Made by a program: the position numbers and the translations under genes. Source: Flavobacteriaceae bacterium UBA3078 (GTDB taxonomy: Bacteria; Bacteroidota; Bacteroidia; Flavobacteriales; Flavobacteriaceae). Taken from it: DNA of 30,035 bases. The stretch is from positions 330-30,364 of the forward strand of contig DFBO01000046.1 of assembly GCA_002366675.1 (NCBI GenBank), read 5' to 3'. The notes beneath the pieces were generated by a model. The model had not been told where the DNA came from, searched no databases, and saw only the letters and a list, made by a program, of their open reading frames with translations. Positions 1-8,093 of the stretch are shown here, piece after piece. Numbering within the stretch: position 1 is the stretch's first letter; each line of letters starts with the position of its first letter.

Positions 1-605
1 GCATTGTATTCATAGCCTTCTGTATTTATAGCGTTACCTAATTTTTTGGGTGTTTGATACGCATCATTTTTAAATATACTAACATAAATATCATCTTTCG
101 TTTTAAATTCAGGATTATCTCGCGTAAAATAGAAATTTCCGTTGTTTGTAATAGATGGGTAAAATTCTCCATGCTTTGTATTTATTGGAGGGCCCATATT
201 TTTAGCTTCAGACCAATTTGAGTCTAAGCTAATACGTTCTACAAACCAGATGTCAAAATCTTTAGGTTCCAGAGCATCATTAGATAAAGGTCTGGTTGAA
301 ACAAAATATACTTTCAATCCATCAGATGAATAAAACGGTTCTAAATCAAAAAACTGACCAGAAAAAGACACTATTGCTGGAGTAGTCCAATTATTATTAT
401 TAACTTTCTTAGAAGTAATTATAGTTGATAAATTTCCCATGACGCTTTGAGCAGTAAACATAACTTCATTACCATTTGGTGATATAGCAAGATCTCTAAC
501 GTTAGGAAATTCAGTAGTTAGTTCTGCTAAAAAAGGTTCTGGGTTACTTTGAGAAAAACTTAAAGAAGTAATTAAAATGAGTGAAATGGAGATAAAACTT
601 TTCAT
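1..605 (-). CDS. PD40/TolB-like beta-propeller protein, partial (N-terminal part)
   Basis: The reverse strand is open from an ATG at 605 to the left edge, giving about 201 residues with no stop, so the C-terminal part lies outside the window. The first 19 or so residues (MKSFISISLILITSLSFSQ) form a signal peptide. The mature part shows repeated propeller-blade signatures of the PD40/WD40-like type: 'AISPNGNEVMFTA', 'EPFYSSDGLKVYFVSTR', 'DFDIWFVER', 'YPSITNNGNFYFTR', 'DDIYVSIF'. Such proteins are periplasmic or surface-exposed and usually bind proteins or peptidoglycan; some carry a C-terminal OmpA domain, which cannot be checked here. It is transcribed away from the MATE operon. I found no good TAnnTTTG box upstream. 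The family assignment is fairly sure; the specific function is unknown. Confidence 0.8.
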   Translation of the reverse strand, partial: MKSFISISLILITSLSFSQSNPEPFLAELTTEFPNVRDLAISPNGNEVMFTAQSVMGNLSTIITSKKVNNNNWTTPAIVSFSGQFFDLEPFYSSDGLKVYFVSTRPLSNDALEPKDFDIWFVERISLDSNWSEAKNMGPPINTKHGEFYPSITNNGNFYFTRDNPEFKTKDDIYVSIFKNDAYQTPKKLGNAINTEGYEYN

Positions 606-690
606 ACTAAAAATTTTTAAACAAGATAATAAGGAATTTTATTAGGCATCTTAAAAACATGTTAATCTATTAAAAAATGAGACTTATTTA

Positions 691-720
691 GTTGTAACAA
701 AAACCTAAATACTACTTTTG
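691..720 (+). promoter_or_regulatory. Candidate Bacteroidota promoter for the MATE operon
   Basis: A TTG at 692-694 lies 18 bp before TACTTTTG at 713-720, matching the phylum's -33/-7 pattern (TTG, about 19 bp, TAnnTTTG). The -7 box ends only four bases before the ATG at 725. Transcription from it would therefore start at or next to the start codon, implying a leaderless or nearly leaderless message. Confidence 0.45.
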
Positions 721-724
721 CCAA

Positions 725-2101
725 ATGGTTTTAAAGGACTATACTAAAGAATTTAAATACAACTGGAAACTATCGGCTCCAGTAATGCTTGGTATGCTTG
801 GTCATACCTTTGTGCAGTTTATAGACAATATCATGGTTGGGCAGTTAGGTACAGCCGAATTGGCTGCAGTCTCTCTTGGGAATAGTTTTATGTTTATTGC
901 TATGTCTTTAGGGATTGGTTTTTCTACAGCCATTACACCACTAATTGCCGAAGCAGATTCAGCTAATAATTTCTCAAGTGGTAAATCGGCTTTCAAACAT
1001 GGCTTGTTTTTGTGTACGGTTTTAGGAATTTCGTTATTCCTAATGTTATTATTTGCAAAACCACTTATGTATTTAATGAAACAACCCATTGAAGTGGTTG
1101 AATTGGCTATCCCATATTTGGATTTGGTAGCAGTTTCATTAATTCCTTTAATTATTTTTCAAGCTTTTAAACAGTTTAGCGATGGGTTGTCTATGACTAG
1201 ATATCCTATGTACGCTACAATTTTAGCGAATCTAGTAAACGTGTTTTTAAACTATGTGCTTATTTTTGGAAAGTTTGGTTTTCCTGAATTGGGCATTGTT
1301 GGAGCAGCTTATGGAACATTAGCTTCAAGAGTAATTATGGTTGTTTATTTGTGGTGGTTATTAAAAGGAAAAGAAAAATCTAAAGAATATGTAACTAATA
1401 TTAAATTCTTTACCCTAAATAAACTCATGCTTAAAAAGCTGATGAATTTAGGCTCACCAAGTGCTATGCAAATGTTTTTTGAAGTCGCCATTTTTACTGC
1501 TGCTATTTGGCTAAGTGGTTTGCTTGGTAAAAACCCTCAAGCTGCCAATCAAATTGCTTTAAACTTATCGTCAATGACGTTTATGGTAGCTATGGGATTA
1601 AGTGTCACGTCTATGATTCGTGTAGGTAATCAAAAAGGGTTAAAAAACTATTTAGAATTAAGACGTATAGCCTTTTCTATATTCTTATTAGGAACCATTT
1701 TCGCTGTATTTTTTGGTTTGATATTTTTTGCTTTCCACAAGCATTTACCTAAGATTTATGTCGATTTTAATGATTTAGAAAACTTAGTCGATAATACTGA
1801 AGTTGTTAGTATTGCTTCAAAACTATTAATTGCAGCAGCATTCTTCCAGATTAGCGATAGCATACAAGTGGTCATGCTTGGTGCTCTAAGAGGTTTGCAA
1901 GATGTAAAAATTCCAACTGTAATTACTTTTATTTCTTATTGGATAATAGGCTTTCCAATTAGCTTTTTCTTAGGAAAAGAAGAGGCTTATGGGAGTTTTG
2001 GTATTTGGTTAGGCTTATTAGCAGGATTAACAACAGCAGCTATTTTATTATATATCCGATTTAATTATCTTACGAAGAAATTGATTTTAACTAACAAATA
2101 A
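725..2101 (+). CDS. MATE family multidrug/cation efflux transporter (NorM-like)
   Basis: The 458-residue protein has about twelve hydrophobic segments and two homologous halves, the expected size for MATE transporters. These inner-membrane antiporters expel cationic drugs and metabolites using a Na+ or H+ gradient. The N-terminal segment (FVQFIDNIMVGQLGTAELAAVSLGNS) is the classical MATE TM1-TM2 signature, and a second half begins near residue 235 (LMNLGSPSAMQMFFE). The start at 725 is preferred because the sequence MVLKDYTKEFKYN precedes TM1 in a way typical of flavobacterial homologues; the next Met, around residue 21, would cut into TM1. A small acidic protein gene follows after 7 bp and a PAP2 gene after that, forming a likely operon. 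The substrate cannot be deduced. Confidence 0.93.
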   Translation: MVLKDYTKEFKYNWKLSAPVMLGMLGHTFVQFIDNIMVGQLGTAELAAVSLGNSFMFIAMSLGIGFSTAITPLIAEADSANNFSSGKSAFKHGLFLCTVLGISLFLMLLFAKPLMYLMKQPIEVVELAIPYLDLVAVSLIPLIIFQAFKQFSDGLSMTRYPMYATILANLVNVFLNYVLIFGKFGFPELGIVGAAYGTLASRVIMVVYLWWLLKGKEKSKEYVTNIKFFTLNKLMLKKLMNLGSPSAMQMFFEVAIFTAAIWLSGLLGKNPQAANQIALNLSSMTFMVAMGLSVTSMIRVGNQKGLKNYLELRRIAFSIFLLGTIFAVFFGLIFFAFHKHLPKIYVDFNDLENLVDNTEVVSIASKLLIAAAFFQISDSIQVVMLGALRGLQDVKIPTVITFISYWIIGFPISFFLGKEEAYGSFGIWLGLLAGLTTAAILLYIRFNYLTKKLILTNK

Positions 2102-2108
2102 CAAACAT

Positions 2109-2336
2109 ATGGATTTCCCTAAATTTATACTTGGTGACAATACAGATTATCCGAGTGCTATTTTCGTAATACATACAGAATTCCCTAGATTTATTATAAA
2201 TTTAGAAGATGATGAGGTAGAATGGCTTGAAGATTTCGATCAACATGACCAAAAAGAACTTGAAACTGAAGCTGAAAGTTTAATTCAACAAGCTACTGAA
2301 TTTTATGATAGAGAGATTTCTCGTTACGATGACTAA
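2109..2336 (+). CDS. Small acidic conserved protein of unknown function
   Basis: A 75-residue, strongly acidic protein without a signal peptide or membrane segment. The N-terminal half (IFVIHTEFPRFIINLEDDEVEW) looks like beta strands with an aromatic core, and the C-terminal half (residues about 47-75) is a Glu/Gln-rich predicted helix. It starts 7 bp after the MATE stop codon and ends 32 bp before the PAP2 gene, so all three are probably co-transcribed. From memory, similar short proteins occur next to MATE and PAP2 genes in other Flavobacteriaceae. I assign no function. The codon-by-codon fit of the reading frame and the tight spacing support it as a real gene. Confidence 0.7.
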   Translation: MDFPKFILGDNTDYPSAIFVIHTEFPRFIINLEDDEVEWLEDFDQHDQKELETEAESLIQQATEFYDREISRYDD

Positions 2337-2368
2337 TTGAAATAATTAAATCTAAAGGCACTTTTAAT

Positions 2369-2941
2369 ATGTTAGAACAACTTTTACAATTAGATACGGA
2401 ACTTTTTTTGTATCTCAATAATTTAGGAACCACCACTTGGGATGCCTTTTGGATGTTTTATACTACTAAGTTTTATTGGATTCCGTTTTATGCTGTTTTA
2501 TTGTTTCTAATATTTAGACAGCAAACTCTTAAAATGTTTTTAGTAACTCTAGTTGTTATTGCTCTTATGGTCACTTTTACAGACCAAATTACTAATTTAT
2601 TCAAACATGGATTCATGCGTCCTAGACCTTGTCATGAGGAAACACTAGAAAGTCTTATGCGTTTAGTAAAACCATATTGTGGTGGGAAATATGGCTATTT
2701 CTCTGGCCATGCTTCAAACTCTATGGCTGTTGCAGTATTTACAGGGTTGTTGTTAAGACACAAATACAAAAACCTGATTTTTATCTTATTATTCTGGTCT
2801 GCTTTAATGGGTTATAGTAGAATATATATAGGTGTTCACTATCCTTTAGATGTGTTTAGTGGATTTGTTTTTGGAGCATTTTCAGGATTTATGTTTTATA
2901 AATTAACTCAGTATTTAAAGAATAAATACGAGCTTCGTTAA
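2369..2941 (+). CDS. PAP2 superfamily membrane phosphatase
   Basis: The 190-residue protein carries all three PAP2 (type 2 phosphatidic acid phosphatase) motifs: K79 followed by RPRP at 84-87, SGH at 112-114, and SR at 150-151 with H157 and D161. H114 and H157 are the expected catalytic histidines. About five to six membrane helices surround them. Family members dephosphorylate lipid phosphates at the periplasmic face, for example undecaprenyl pyrophosphate recycling (PgpB/BcrC type) or removal of lipid A phosphates (LpxE/LpxF type). The gene ends one base before the end of the convergent GT39 gene. With three genes for envelope glycosylation next door, a role in the polyprenyl-phosphate cycle or in lipid A dephosphorylation is plausible, but the substrate is inferred from context only. 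Confidence 0.9.
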   Translation: MLEQLLQLDTELFLYLNNLGTTTWDAFWMFYTTKFYWIPFYAVLLFLIFRQQTLKMFLVTLVVIALMVTFTDQITNLFKHGFMRPRPCHEETLESLMRLVKPYCGGKYGYFSGHASNSMAVAVFTGLLLRHKYKNLIFILLFWSALMGYSRIYIGVHYPLDVFSGFVFGAFSGFMFYKLTQYLKNKYELR

Positions 2942-2942
2942 T

Positions 2943-4580
2943 TTATTTTCTTTCAAATATATAATACACATTAAGTAGCCTGTCGTTATATTGTCTCGAA
3001 TCTTCTGATACTCGATTTAGATTATAAGCTGCCTTTTTTTCAATTTTGAACTCAGCTTCTAGCTTATTAAGCATGCGTTCATCTAAAGTTTCTTTAGTTA
3101 TTAGGCCAAACTTGTTTTCATTAGGTAAAGCACTTAAACCATCATGTAAAGAGATAAAAGGGACTTTTCCACCATAATACCATAGCATTTCTGGCGAAAT
3201 ATAATTATTTCCATATATGTTTAGGCTCTGATTTTTAGCTTCATCTTTTAAGCTAGTAATTGGATTGTAGGTTTCATTTGTAAAACCTTTTGAAAGAGGT
3301 AAAGCAGTTAAAATAATGCTAGCAAAAAATATAACAGTCAATTTAAAAACCATGCGAATATCTTTTCGTTTTAAATATAGAATGATAGCTATACCAATTG
3401 TAAATAAAATAACTGAAGCTAGAATGTAAGAGAACCAATGATTTGAAATATTATCCTTTAAAAATATATAAGCCAACACAGGAAAAGCAAGACCTATACA
3501 AGCTATTAGTCCAAAATTAAAATATACTGGAAGTGTTTCTCGTTTATCAGTTATTGCTTTAAAACGCCTGATTAAATAATCGATATAAAAGCCAATATTG
3601 ATTGCTAACGGAATTAAAACTGGCATCAAATACCTAGATTTCTTTTCAGGAATAACAGAAAGTAAAACCACAGCTAAAAGTGTCCAAAGCAAACTAAATT
3701 GATATGCTTTTAAATGATTTACTCTGGATTTTAAATAAGGATAAAGCAAACTTATAAAAGCCGGAATAGTCCAAAGACCACTTTGAATAAAAAAGCTCCA
3801 GTAATAATAAAATGGTCTAATGTTATAACTGGACCAGTTTGAAGTTTCTTTTTCTGTTATAGTGTTAAAAGTTGTTGGGTCTTGTAATCTTACATATAGA
3901 TACCACCAGCCACCAATTACTAAAGCTAATACAAGGACACTGACAAATGAAAAAGCTTTGGCTTTTAAGTTTTTGTATTTATAAGTAAAACCATAGGCTA
4001 ATAGAAAAGGTAATAGTAAGGCGTAAAAAGAAACAGGACCTTTGCTTAATAACGAAAAGCCAATAAAGCATCCAGCTAAAAGAGTGTGCTTCCAATACTT
4101 TTTATCTTTTTCAAACAATTGAAATAACTGATAAATAGCAAAGCACATGAAGCCATGAGTAAAAATATCCCAAGGAGCTTCAATTGTAATTCCAATAATA
4201 TAGAAAGAGGTAATAGCAATTAATGCATGATGTAAGCTCTGTGATGTATCTTTTACTAATAGGATTGAAATTTTAAAAATAGAAACAGCGAGAAGCATAA
4301 TAAATAATATGGCAGGCAGTCTTAGAGCAAAAGTACTTTTCATACCAAAAGCCATTGCTGAAATAGCCGTTAGCCAAGTAGGCAAAGGAGGTTTCTCATA
4401 ACGTGCTTCGCCATTCATAGTAGTTAATAGCCAGTTGCCATCGGTTACCATTTCTCTAGCAGTAATAAAGTTTCTGGCTTCCATAATAGAGACATCTAAA
4501 ACATCAAGATTAGGTAATAGCATAATTGCTGTGAATAAACAAATACTTATAACAGGATGTTTTTTAGCGAGTTTTATCAT
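2943..4580 (-). CDS. GT39-family integral membrane glycosyltransferase (ArnT-like)
   Basis: The 545-residue protein has about 11-12 membrane helices and a soluble C-terminal region. The first periplasmic loop contains EAR at 34-36 and a KPPLPTWL stretch at 63-70, the hallmark of the ArnT/PMT-like (GT-C, GT39) family. These enzymes transfer a sugar from a polyprenyl-phosphate donor to lipid A or protein on the periplasmic side. The start codon overlaps the end of the LAB_N gene by 4 bp, and the LAB_N and GT2 genes are upstream in the same direction, so the three are translationally coupled. The donor could be undecaprenyl-phosphate-linked Ara4N, GalA, GlcNAc or another sugar; sequence alone does not tell. 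The family call is strong and the substrate open. Confidence 0.9.
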   Translation of the reverse strand: MIKLAKKHPVISICLFTAIMLLPNLDVLDVSIMEARNFITAREMVTDGNWLLTTMNGEARYEKPPLPTWLTAISAMAFGMKSTFALRLPAILFIMLLAVSIFKISILLVKDTSQSLHHALIAITSFYIIGITIEAPWDIFTHGFMCFAIYQLFQLFEKDKKYWKHTLLAGCFIGFSLLSKGPVSFYALLLPFLLAYGFTYKYKNLKAKAFSFVSVLVLALVIGGWWYLYVRLQDPTTFNTITEKETSNWSSYNIRPFYYYWSFFIQSGLWTIPAFISLLYPYLKSRVNHLKAYQFSLLWTLLAVVLLSVIPEKKSRYLMPVLIPLAINIGFYIDYLIRRFKAITDKRETLPVYFNFGLIACIGLAFPVLAYIFLKDNISNHWFSYILASVILFTIGIAIILYLKRKDIRMVFKLTVIFFASIILTALPLSKGFTNETYNPITSLKDEAKNQSLNIYGNNYISPEMLWYYGGKVPFISLHDGLSALPNENKFGLITKETLDERMLNKLEAEFKIEKKAAYNLNRVSEDSRQYNDRLLNVYYIFERK

Positions 4581-5197
4581 GTAGATTTATTTAATAACAC
4601 AAGATTTCTAATATAGATTGCAGTACCTAATACATGTCCAACAAAAAGAACAGGATCTTCTCTAAAAATAGCATAAGTTAATATGAGTATAGATCCAACT
4701 AAGCTTAAAATCCAGAAGCCAAGAGGCAAAGCAGATTCTTTACGTCGCTCGGAATAAATCCATTGATAAACAAACCGTAGTGTAAATACTATTTGAGATA
4801 CTATACCTAAAATTAATAACCAAAACGGTATGGCTTCATTTTTAAATAGCAATTCAACATCAATAACATTGTTATTGTAATAGAAAATAACAACCAAAAT
4901 AGGCATGAAAAATAAAAACCATTGGATTAGTTTAGGTAAGCGTTGCCATTGGTTTTGTAATTGTAAATTTCTGATATAAATAAAATAGGTAAGGGCTTGG
5001 CCTAGCATGATAGCAAAATCATTTCTTAAATACCCATAAATGAATAATAGAAAAGATGCTATTAAACTTAAAGACCAAAATAAGGTTGGAGTGGTAACTT
5101 GTTTTTGTTTTTCTGATGTTAGCCATTGAATAATCAGTCTAGAAGAGAATAAAATCTGAGCTAAAAATCCAATGCTATATATTATCCAATTACTCAT
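4577..5197 (-). CDS. Tandem LAB_N (lipid-A-disaccharide synthase N-terminal-like) membrane protein
   Basis: A 206-residue membrane protein made of two copies of the LAB_N domain without any LpxB catalytic domain. The copies align with a constant offset of 121 residues: Q14/Q135, R20/R141, QW 24-25/145-146, SE 28-29/149-150, P37/P158, FW 40-41/161-162, R58/R179, G66/G187 and IYIRNL 73-78/194-199. Each copy has about three helices, joined by one linker helix (about 92-108), giving a 3+1+3 layout like SWEET sugar transporters, whose clan LAB_N is generally placed in. It overlaps the GT39 gene by 4 bp and the GT2 gene by 1 bp. I infer a role in flipping or presenting the lipid-linked sugar between the two transferases; this is not shown by the sequence. 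Confidence 0.85.
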   Translation of the reverse strand: MSNWIIYSIGFLAQILFSSRLIIQWLTSEKQKQVTTPTLFWSLSLIASFLLFIYGYLRNDFAIMLGQALTYFIYIRNLQLQNQWQRLPKLIQWFLFFMPILVVIFYYNNNVIDVELLFKNEAIPFWLLILGIVSQIVFTLRFVYQWIYSERRKESALPLGFWILSLVGSILILTYAIFREDPVLFVGHVLGTAIYIRNLVLLNKST

Positions 5198-5910
5198 TAT
5201 CCTTTTTTAGCTATTGAATAGTTGATGTATTTTTTCTTCATCCATAAGTAAGCAAAACAATCCATTAATGGACCAATCAATCTATTCCATAATCCAAATT
5301 TTGCTGTTCCAGCAATTCTAGGAAAATGCTGAACAGGAATTTGAATTACTTTGCCTTTCTGTAATAAAATCATGGCTGGTAAAAATCTATGCAGTCCGTT
5401 AAACATTGGAATTCGTTTGGCATAATCTGTTTTTATTACTTTTAGTGGACAGCCAGTATCGTCCATGCCATCCTGAGTAAAAGCACGACGAATTCCATTG
5501 GCTATAGTTGAAGACATATTCTTAACAAAACTATCTTTTCTATTAGCTCGAACACCAGTTACTAAATCGTATTCTCCAATATGCTCAAGTAGTAAATTGA
5601 AATCTTCTGGAGCTGTTTGGAGGTCAGAATCTATATACCCAACTATCTCTGTATTAGCACAATCAAAGCCTGCTTTTATGGCAGCACTTAAACCTCTATT
5701 CTCTTTAAAACTAATATATGTAAAATCTGATTGTCTATTGCAAATGGCTTCTATAAGTTCTTGACTCTTGTCTTTTGAACCATCATCTATAAATAAGATT
5801 TTAGTCTTTTTTGTTGCTATTTTTATATAGTCGAGTAAAGCTTGTTCAACACGTATTAAATTATCTTCTTCATTATAAACAGGAACAATAATGGTAAACT
5901 GGTAACTCAT
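5197..5910 (-). CDS. GT2-family glycosyltransferase (DPM1/ArnC/GtrB-like)
   Basis: The 237-residue protein is a GT-A fold family 2 glycosyltransferase. Visible motifs are the N-terminal IIVPVYNEEDN nucleotide-binding strand, LFIDDGSKDKS, and YIDSDLQTAPED containing the DxD-type metal and sugar-nucleotide site, followed by FPRIAGTAKFG, the usual polyprenyl-phosphate transferase signature near the C-terminus. Relatives make dolichyl- or undecaprenyl-phosphate sugars on the cytoplasmic face. Unlike GtrB it lacks two clear C-terminal membrane helices, having one weakly hydrophobic stretch. It is the first gene of the GT2-LAB_N-GT39 operon, with a 1-bp TAATG-type overlap to the next gene. The start at 5910 places the first beta strand at residues 5-12, as is normal. 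The sugar donor is not known. Confidence 0.92.
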   Translation of the reverse strand: MSYQFTIIVPVYNEEDNLIRVEQALLDYIKIATKKTKILFIDDGSKDKSQELIEAICNRQSDFTYISFKENRGLSAAIKAGFDCANTEIVGYIDSDLQTAPEDFNLLLEHIGEYDLVTGVRANRKDSFVKNMSSTIANGIRRAFTQDGMDDTGCPLKVIKTDYAKRIPMFNGLHRFLPAMILLQKGKVIQIPVQHFPRIAGTAKFGLWNRLIGPLMDCFAYLWMKKKYINYSIAKKG

Positions 5911-5929
5911 AAATATAATGTTGGTTTTA

Positions 5930-5937
5930 CAAATGTA
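5930..5937 (-). promoter_or_regulatory. Possible -7 box for the GT2-LAB_N-GT39 operon
   Basis: The top strand reads CAAATGTA, which is TACATTTG on the coding strand and fits TAnnTTTG. It lies 20 bp upstream of the start at 5910. No clear TTG is present at the expected -33 distance, so the call is weak. Confidence 0.35.
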
Positions 5938-6021
5938 TTCTTTTTTAAAGAATTCTAATCTTACAGAAAAAAAATGTTTCTTTGTATTAGTTTAAAAACT
6001 CCTTAAATTAAAGATTAAAAC

Positions 6022-6029
6022 TAATTTTG
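6022..6029 (+). promoter_or_regulatory. Possible -7 box for the epimerase gene
   Basis: TAATTTTG fits TAnnTTTG and lies 37 bp before the ATG at 6067. The nearest upstream TTTG (5981-5984) is too far away to act as its -33 element, so only the -7 box is supported. Confidence 0.35.
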
Positions 6030-6066
6030 ATTATTTTTAGGCGTTAATATATTATAAGAAATACAT

Positions 6067-7008
6067 ATGAAGATTTTAGTTACTGGAGCAGTTGGATTTA
6101 TTGGTTCTCATACAGCAGAACGTTTGCAGAGTTTAGGACATGAGGTTGTTGGAGTCGATAATTTTTCACCTTATTATAGTGAGGCACTAAAAAGATTAAA
6201 TGAAAAAGCGCTCCTTGATAAAGGTATTTCTGTTATAAAAAAGGATTTAAGAGATACTGATTTAGAGAATGTTTTACCTAACGATATAGAATATATATAT
6301 CATTTTGCTGCACAACCTGGAATATCTAAGACTTCGACATTTGAAGATTATTTTTCGAACAATATTATAGCGACTAAGAATCTTATTGATTATGCTAACC
6401 AACTAGCAAACTTAAAAATGTTTGTTAATGTTGGTACTTCCTCAATTTATGGATTGGAGGCAACATTTCCAGAAAGTGTGGCTCCAAAACCTGCATCACA
6501 TTATGGTGTAACTAAATTGGCAGCAGAGCAATTAGTACTTCAGAAATCAAGAGAGAAACAAATGAAGACTTGTTCTTTAAGGTTGTATTCTGTTATTGGA
6601 CCTAGAGAGCGTCCAGAGAAAATGTACACGAAATTGATAGCTTGTGCTTTTAATAATCAGGCATTTCCTTTATATGATGGCTCAGCGACACATTTAAGAA
6701 GTTTTACTTATGTTGGAGATATTGTAGATGGTATTGTAAGTATTATTAATAAAGAAGATGCAGTTGATGGAGAAATTATTAATCTAGGAACAGAAGTTGA
6801 ACATACTACTCAAGATGGCATTGAAGCAGTAGAAACTGTTATTGGAAAATCTATAAATATAAATCATGTTGAAGCTAGAGCAGGAGATCAGCTTCGTACA
6901 AAAGCAAATATTGATAAAGCCAAAAAATTACTTAATTACAATCCACAAACGACGTTGTTAGAAGGGGTTAAAAAGCAAGTGGAGTGGTATGAGGAAAATT
7001 TTCTTTAA
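6067..7008 (+). CDS. NAD-dependent epimerase/dehydratase, UDP-glucuronate 4-epimerase-like
   Basis: The 313-residue protein is an extended short-chain dehydrogenase/reductase. It has the NAD-binding GxxGxxG (GAVGFIGSH, residues 7-15), an acidic residue after the second strand (VDNFSPYYS), and the catalytic Y146xxxK150 (YGVTK) with Ser/Thr residues before it (TSSIYG). The 'DNFSPYYSEALK' stretch resembles the 'DNLNDYYD..LK' region of UDP-glucuronate 4-epimerases, which make UDP-galacturonate; other UDP-hexose epimerase or dehydratase activity is possible. It is divergent from the GT2-LAB_N-GT39 operon with a 156-bp shared upstream region and converges on meaB with a 6-bp gap. Position suggests it supplies the nucleotide sugar used by the neighbouring transferases. 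The family is certain; the substrate is moderately supported. Confidence 0.85.
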   Translation: MKILVTGAVGFIGSHTAERLQSLGHEVVGVDNFSPYYSEALKRLNEKALLDKGISVIKKDLRDTDLENVLPNDIEYIYHFAAQPGISKTSTFEDYFSNNIIATKNLIDYANQLANLKMFVNVGTSSIYGLEATFPESVAPKPASHYGVTKLAAEQLVLQKSREKQMKTCSLRLYSVIGPRERPEKMYTKLIACAFNNQAFPLYDGSATHLRSFTYVGDIVDGIVSIINKEDAVDGEIINLGTEVEHTTQDGIEAVETVIGKSININHVEARAGDQLRTKANIDKAKKLLNYNPQTTLLEGVKKQVEWYEENFL

Positions 7009-7014
7009 TAATAA

Positions 7015-8085
7015 TTACAAATTCAACAAGTAATCTGCTGCTGCAAAAGGCGTTGTTTTATTCTCTTCGATTAAAAGCAATTGTTTTTCTAAAGCTATTT
7101 TTATCTTTTTATTATTGAAAAAATTTGATTTCAAATGATCTTCTATGGTCTGAATCAACCAAAATTTGTTTTGTTGGCTACGCTTTTTATTAAAATACAA
7201 ATTACTTTTAGTCAGATTAATGTAGGCTTCAATATCTTTCCAAATACGTTCAATACCTTCATTTTTTAGAGCACTACAAATCAATACTTTTGGTTGCCAT
7301 TCAGATAATTTTATAGGATATAAATGTAACGCTCTATTAAATTCTAATTTGGCTAGTTTGGCAGGTTTTAAATTGTTGCCATCAGCTTTATTAATAGCTA
7401 TTAAGTCTGCCATTTCTATAATACCACGTTTAATACCTTGCAATTCGTCTCCTGCACCTGCTAATTTTAGTAACAAAAAGAAATCAACCATGCTATGAAC
7501 AGCAGTTTCACTTTGTCCTACACCAACGGTTTCAATAATAATGGTGTCAAAACCTGCAGCTTCACATAAAATAATAGTTTCACGAGTTTTTCTAGCAACT
7601 CCACCAAGAGAATCTCCTGAAGCTGATGGTCTAATAAACGCATGTGTATCTTTTACAAGAGCTTCCATCCTGGTTTTGTCCCCTAAAATACTTCCTTTAG
7701 TAAGCGAACTACTTGGGTCAACAGCAAGAACAGCTACTTTTTTTCCTAAACTCGTTAAATGTGTTCCGAAAGCTTCAATGAAGGTGCTTTTTCCAACACC
7801 TGGAACTCCTGTAATTCCAATTCTTACAGATTTGTTAGCATGTGGTAAACAACCTTTAATTAGTGTATTGGCCTTTTCGAAATGTAATGAATTTTTACTT
7901 TCAATGGTAGTTATAGCTCTACTTAATGCAGTAATATCACCTTTTAAAATATCAGAAATTAATTGGTCAGCAGAAGGTTGTTTAAGTCTTTTAGATTTAA
8001 TGTTTGAAATTGAAGACGTATTGATTGTCTCTGGTTCTGAGATACCACTTTTTTCATTTAATGCTGATTTTTTTTCTTTAGCCAA
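7015..8085 (-). CDS. meaB: Methylmalonyl-CoA mutase-associated GTPase MeaB
   Basis: The 356-residue protein is a G3E-family P-loop GTPase of the MeaB/ArgK type. It shows Walker A GVPGVGKST at 93-101, a DPSSSLTKGSILGDKTRM stretch, a GVGQSE segment, and the guanine-specificity motif NKAD near residue 232. MeaB loads and protects adenosylcobalamin in methylmalonyl-CoA mutase, expelling damaged cofactor. The mutase subunits are not in this window. The first 35 or so residues are polar and poorly conserved-looking, so a later start cannot be excluded, but the frame opens at 8085, 8 bp after the DUF2911 gene, which suggests co-transcription with it. The adenosyltransferase at 21129..21701 belongs to the same B12 pathway. 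Confidence 0.94.
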   Translation of the reverse strand: MAKEKKSALNEKSGISEPETINTSSISNIKSKRLKQPSADQLISDILKGDITALSRAITTIESKNSLHFEKANTLIKGCLPHANKSVRIGITGVPGVGKSTFIEAFGTHLTSLGKKVAVLAVDPSSSLTKGSILGDKTRMEALVKDTHAFIRPSASGDSLGGVARKTRETIILCEAAGFDTIIIETVGVGQSETAVHSMVDFFLLLKLAGAGDELQGIKRGIIEMADLIAINKADGNNLKPAKLAKLEFNRALHLYPIKLSEWQPKVLICSALKNEGIERIWKDIEAYINLTKSNLYFNKKRSQQNKFWLIQTIEDHLKSNFFNNKKIKIALEKQLLLIEENKTTPFAAADYLLNL

Positions 8086-8093
8086 AGGTTATT

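Noticed and set aside
5981..6029. TTTG at 5981 as -33 element of the epimerase promoter
   Set aside because: The spacer to the TAATTTTG box is 37 bp, about twice the usual distance.
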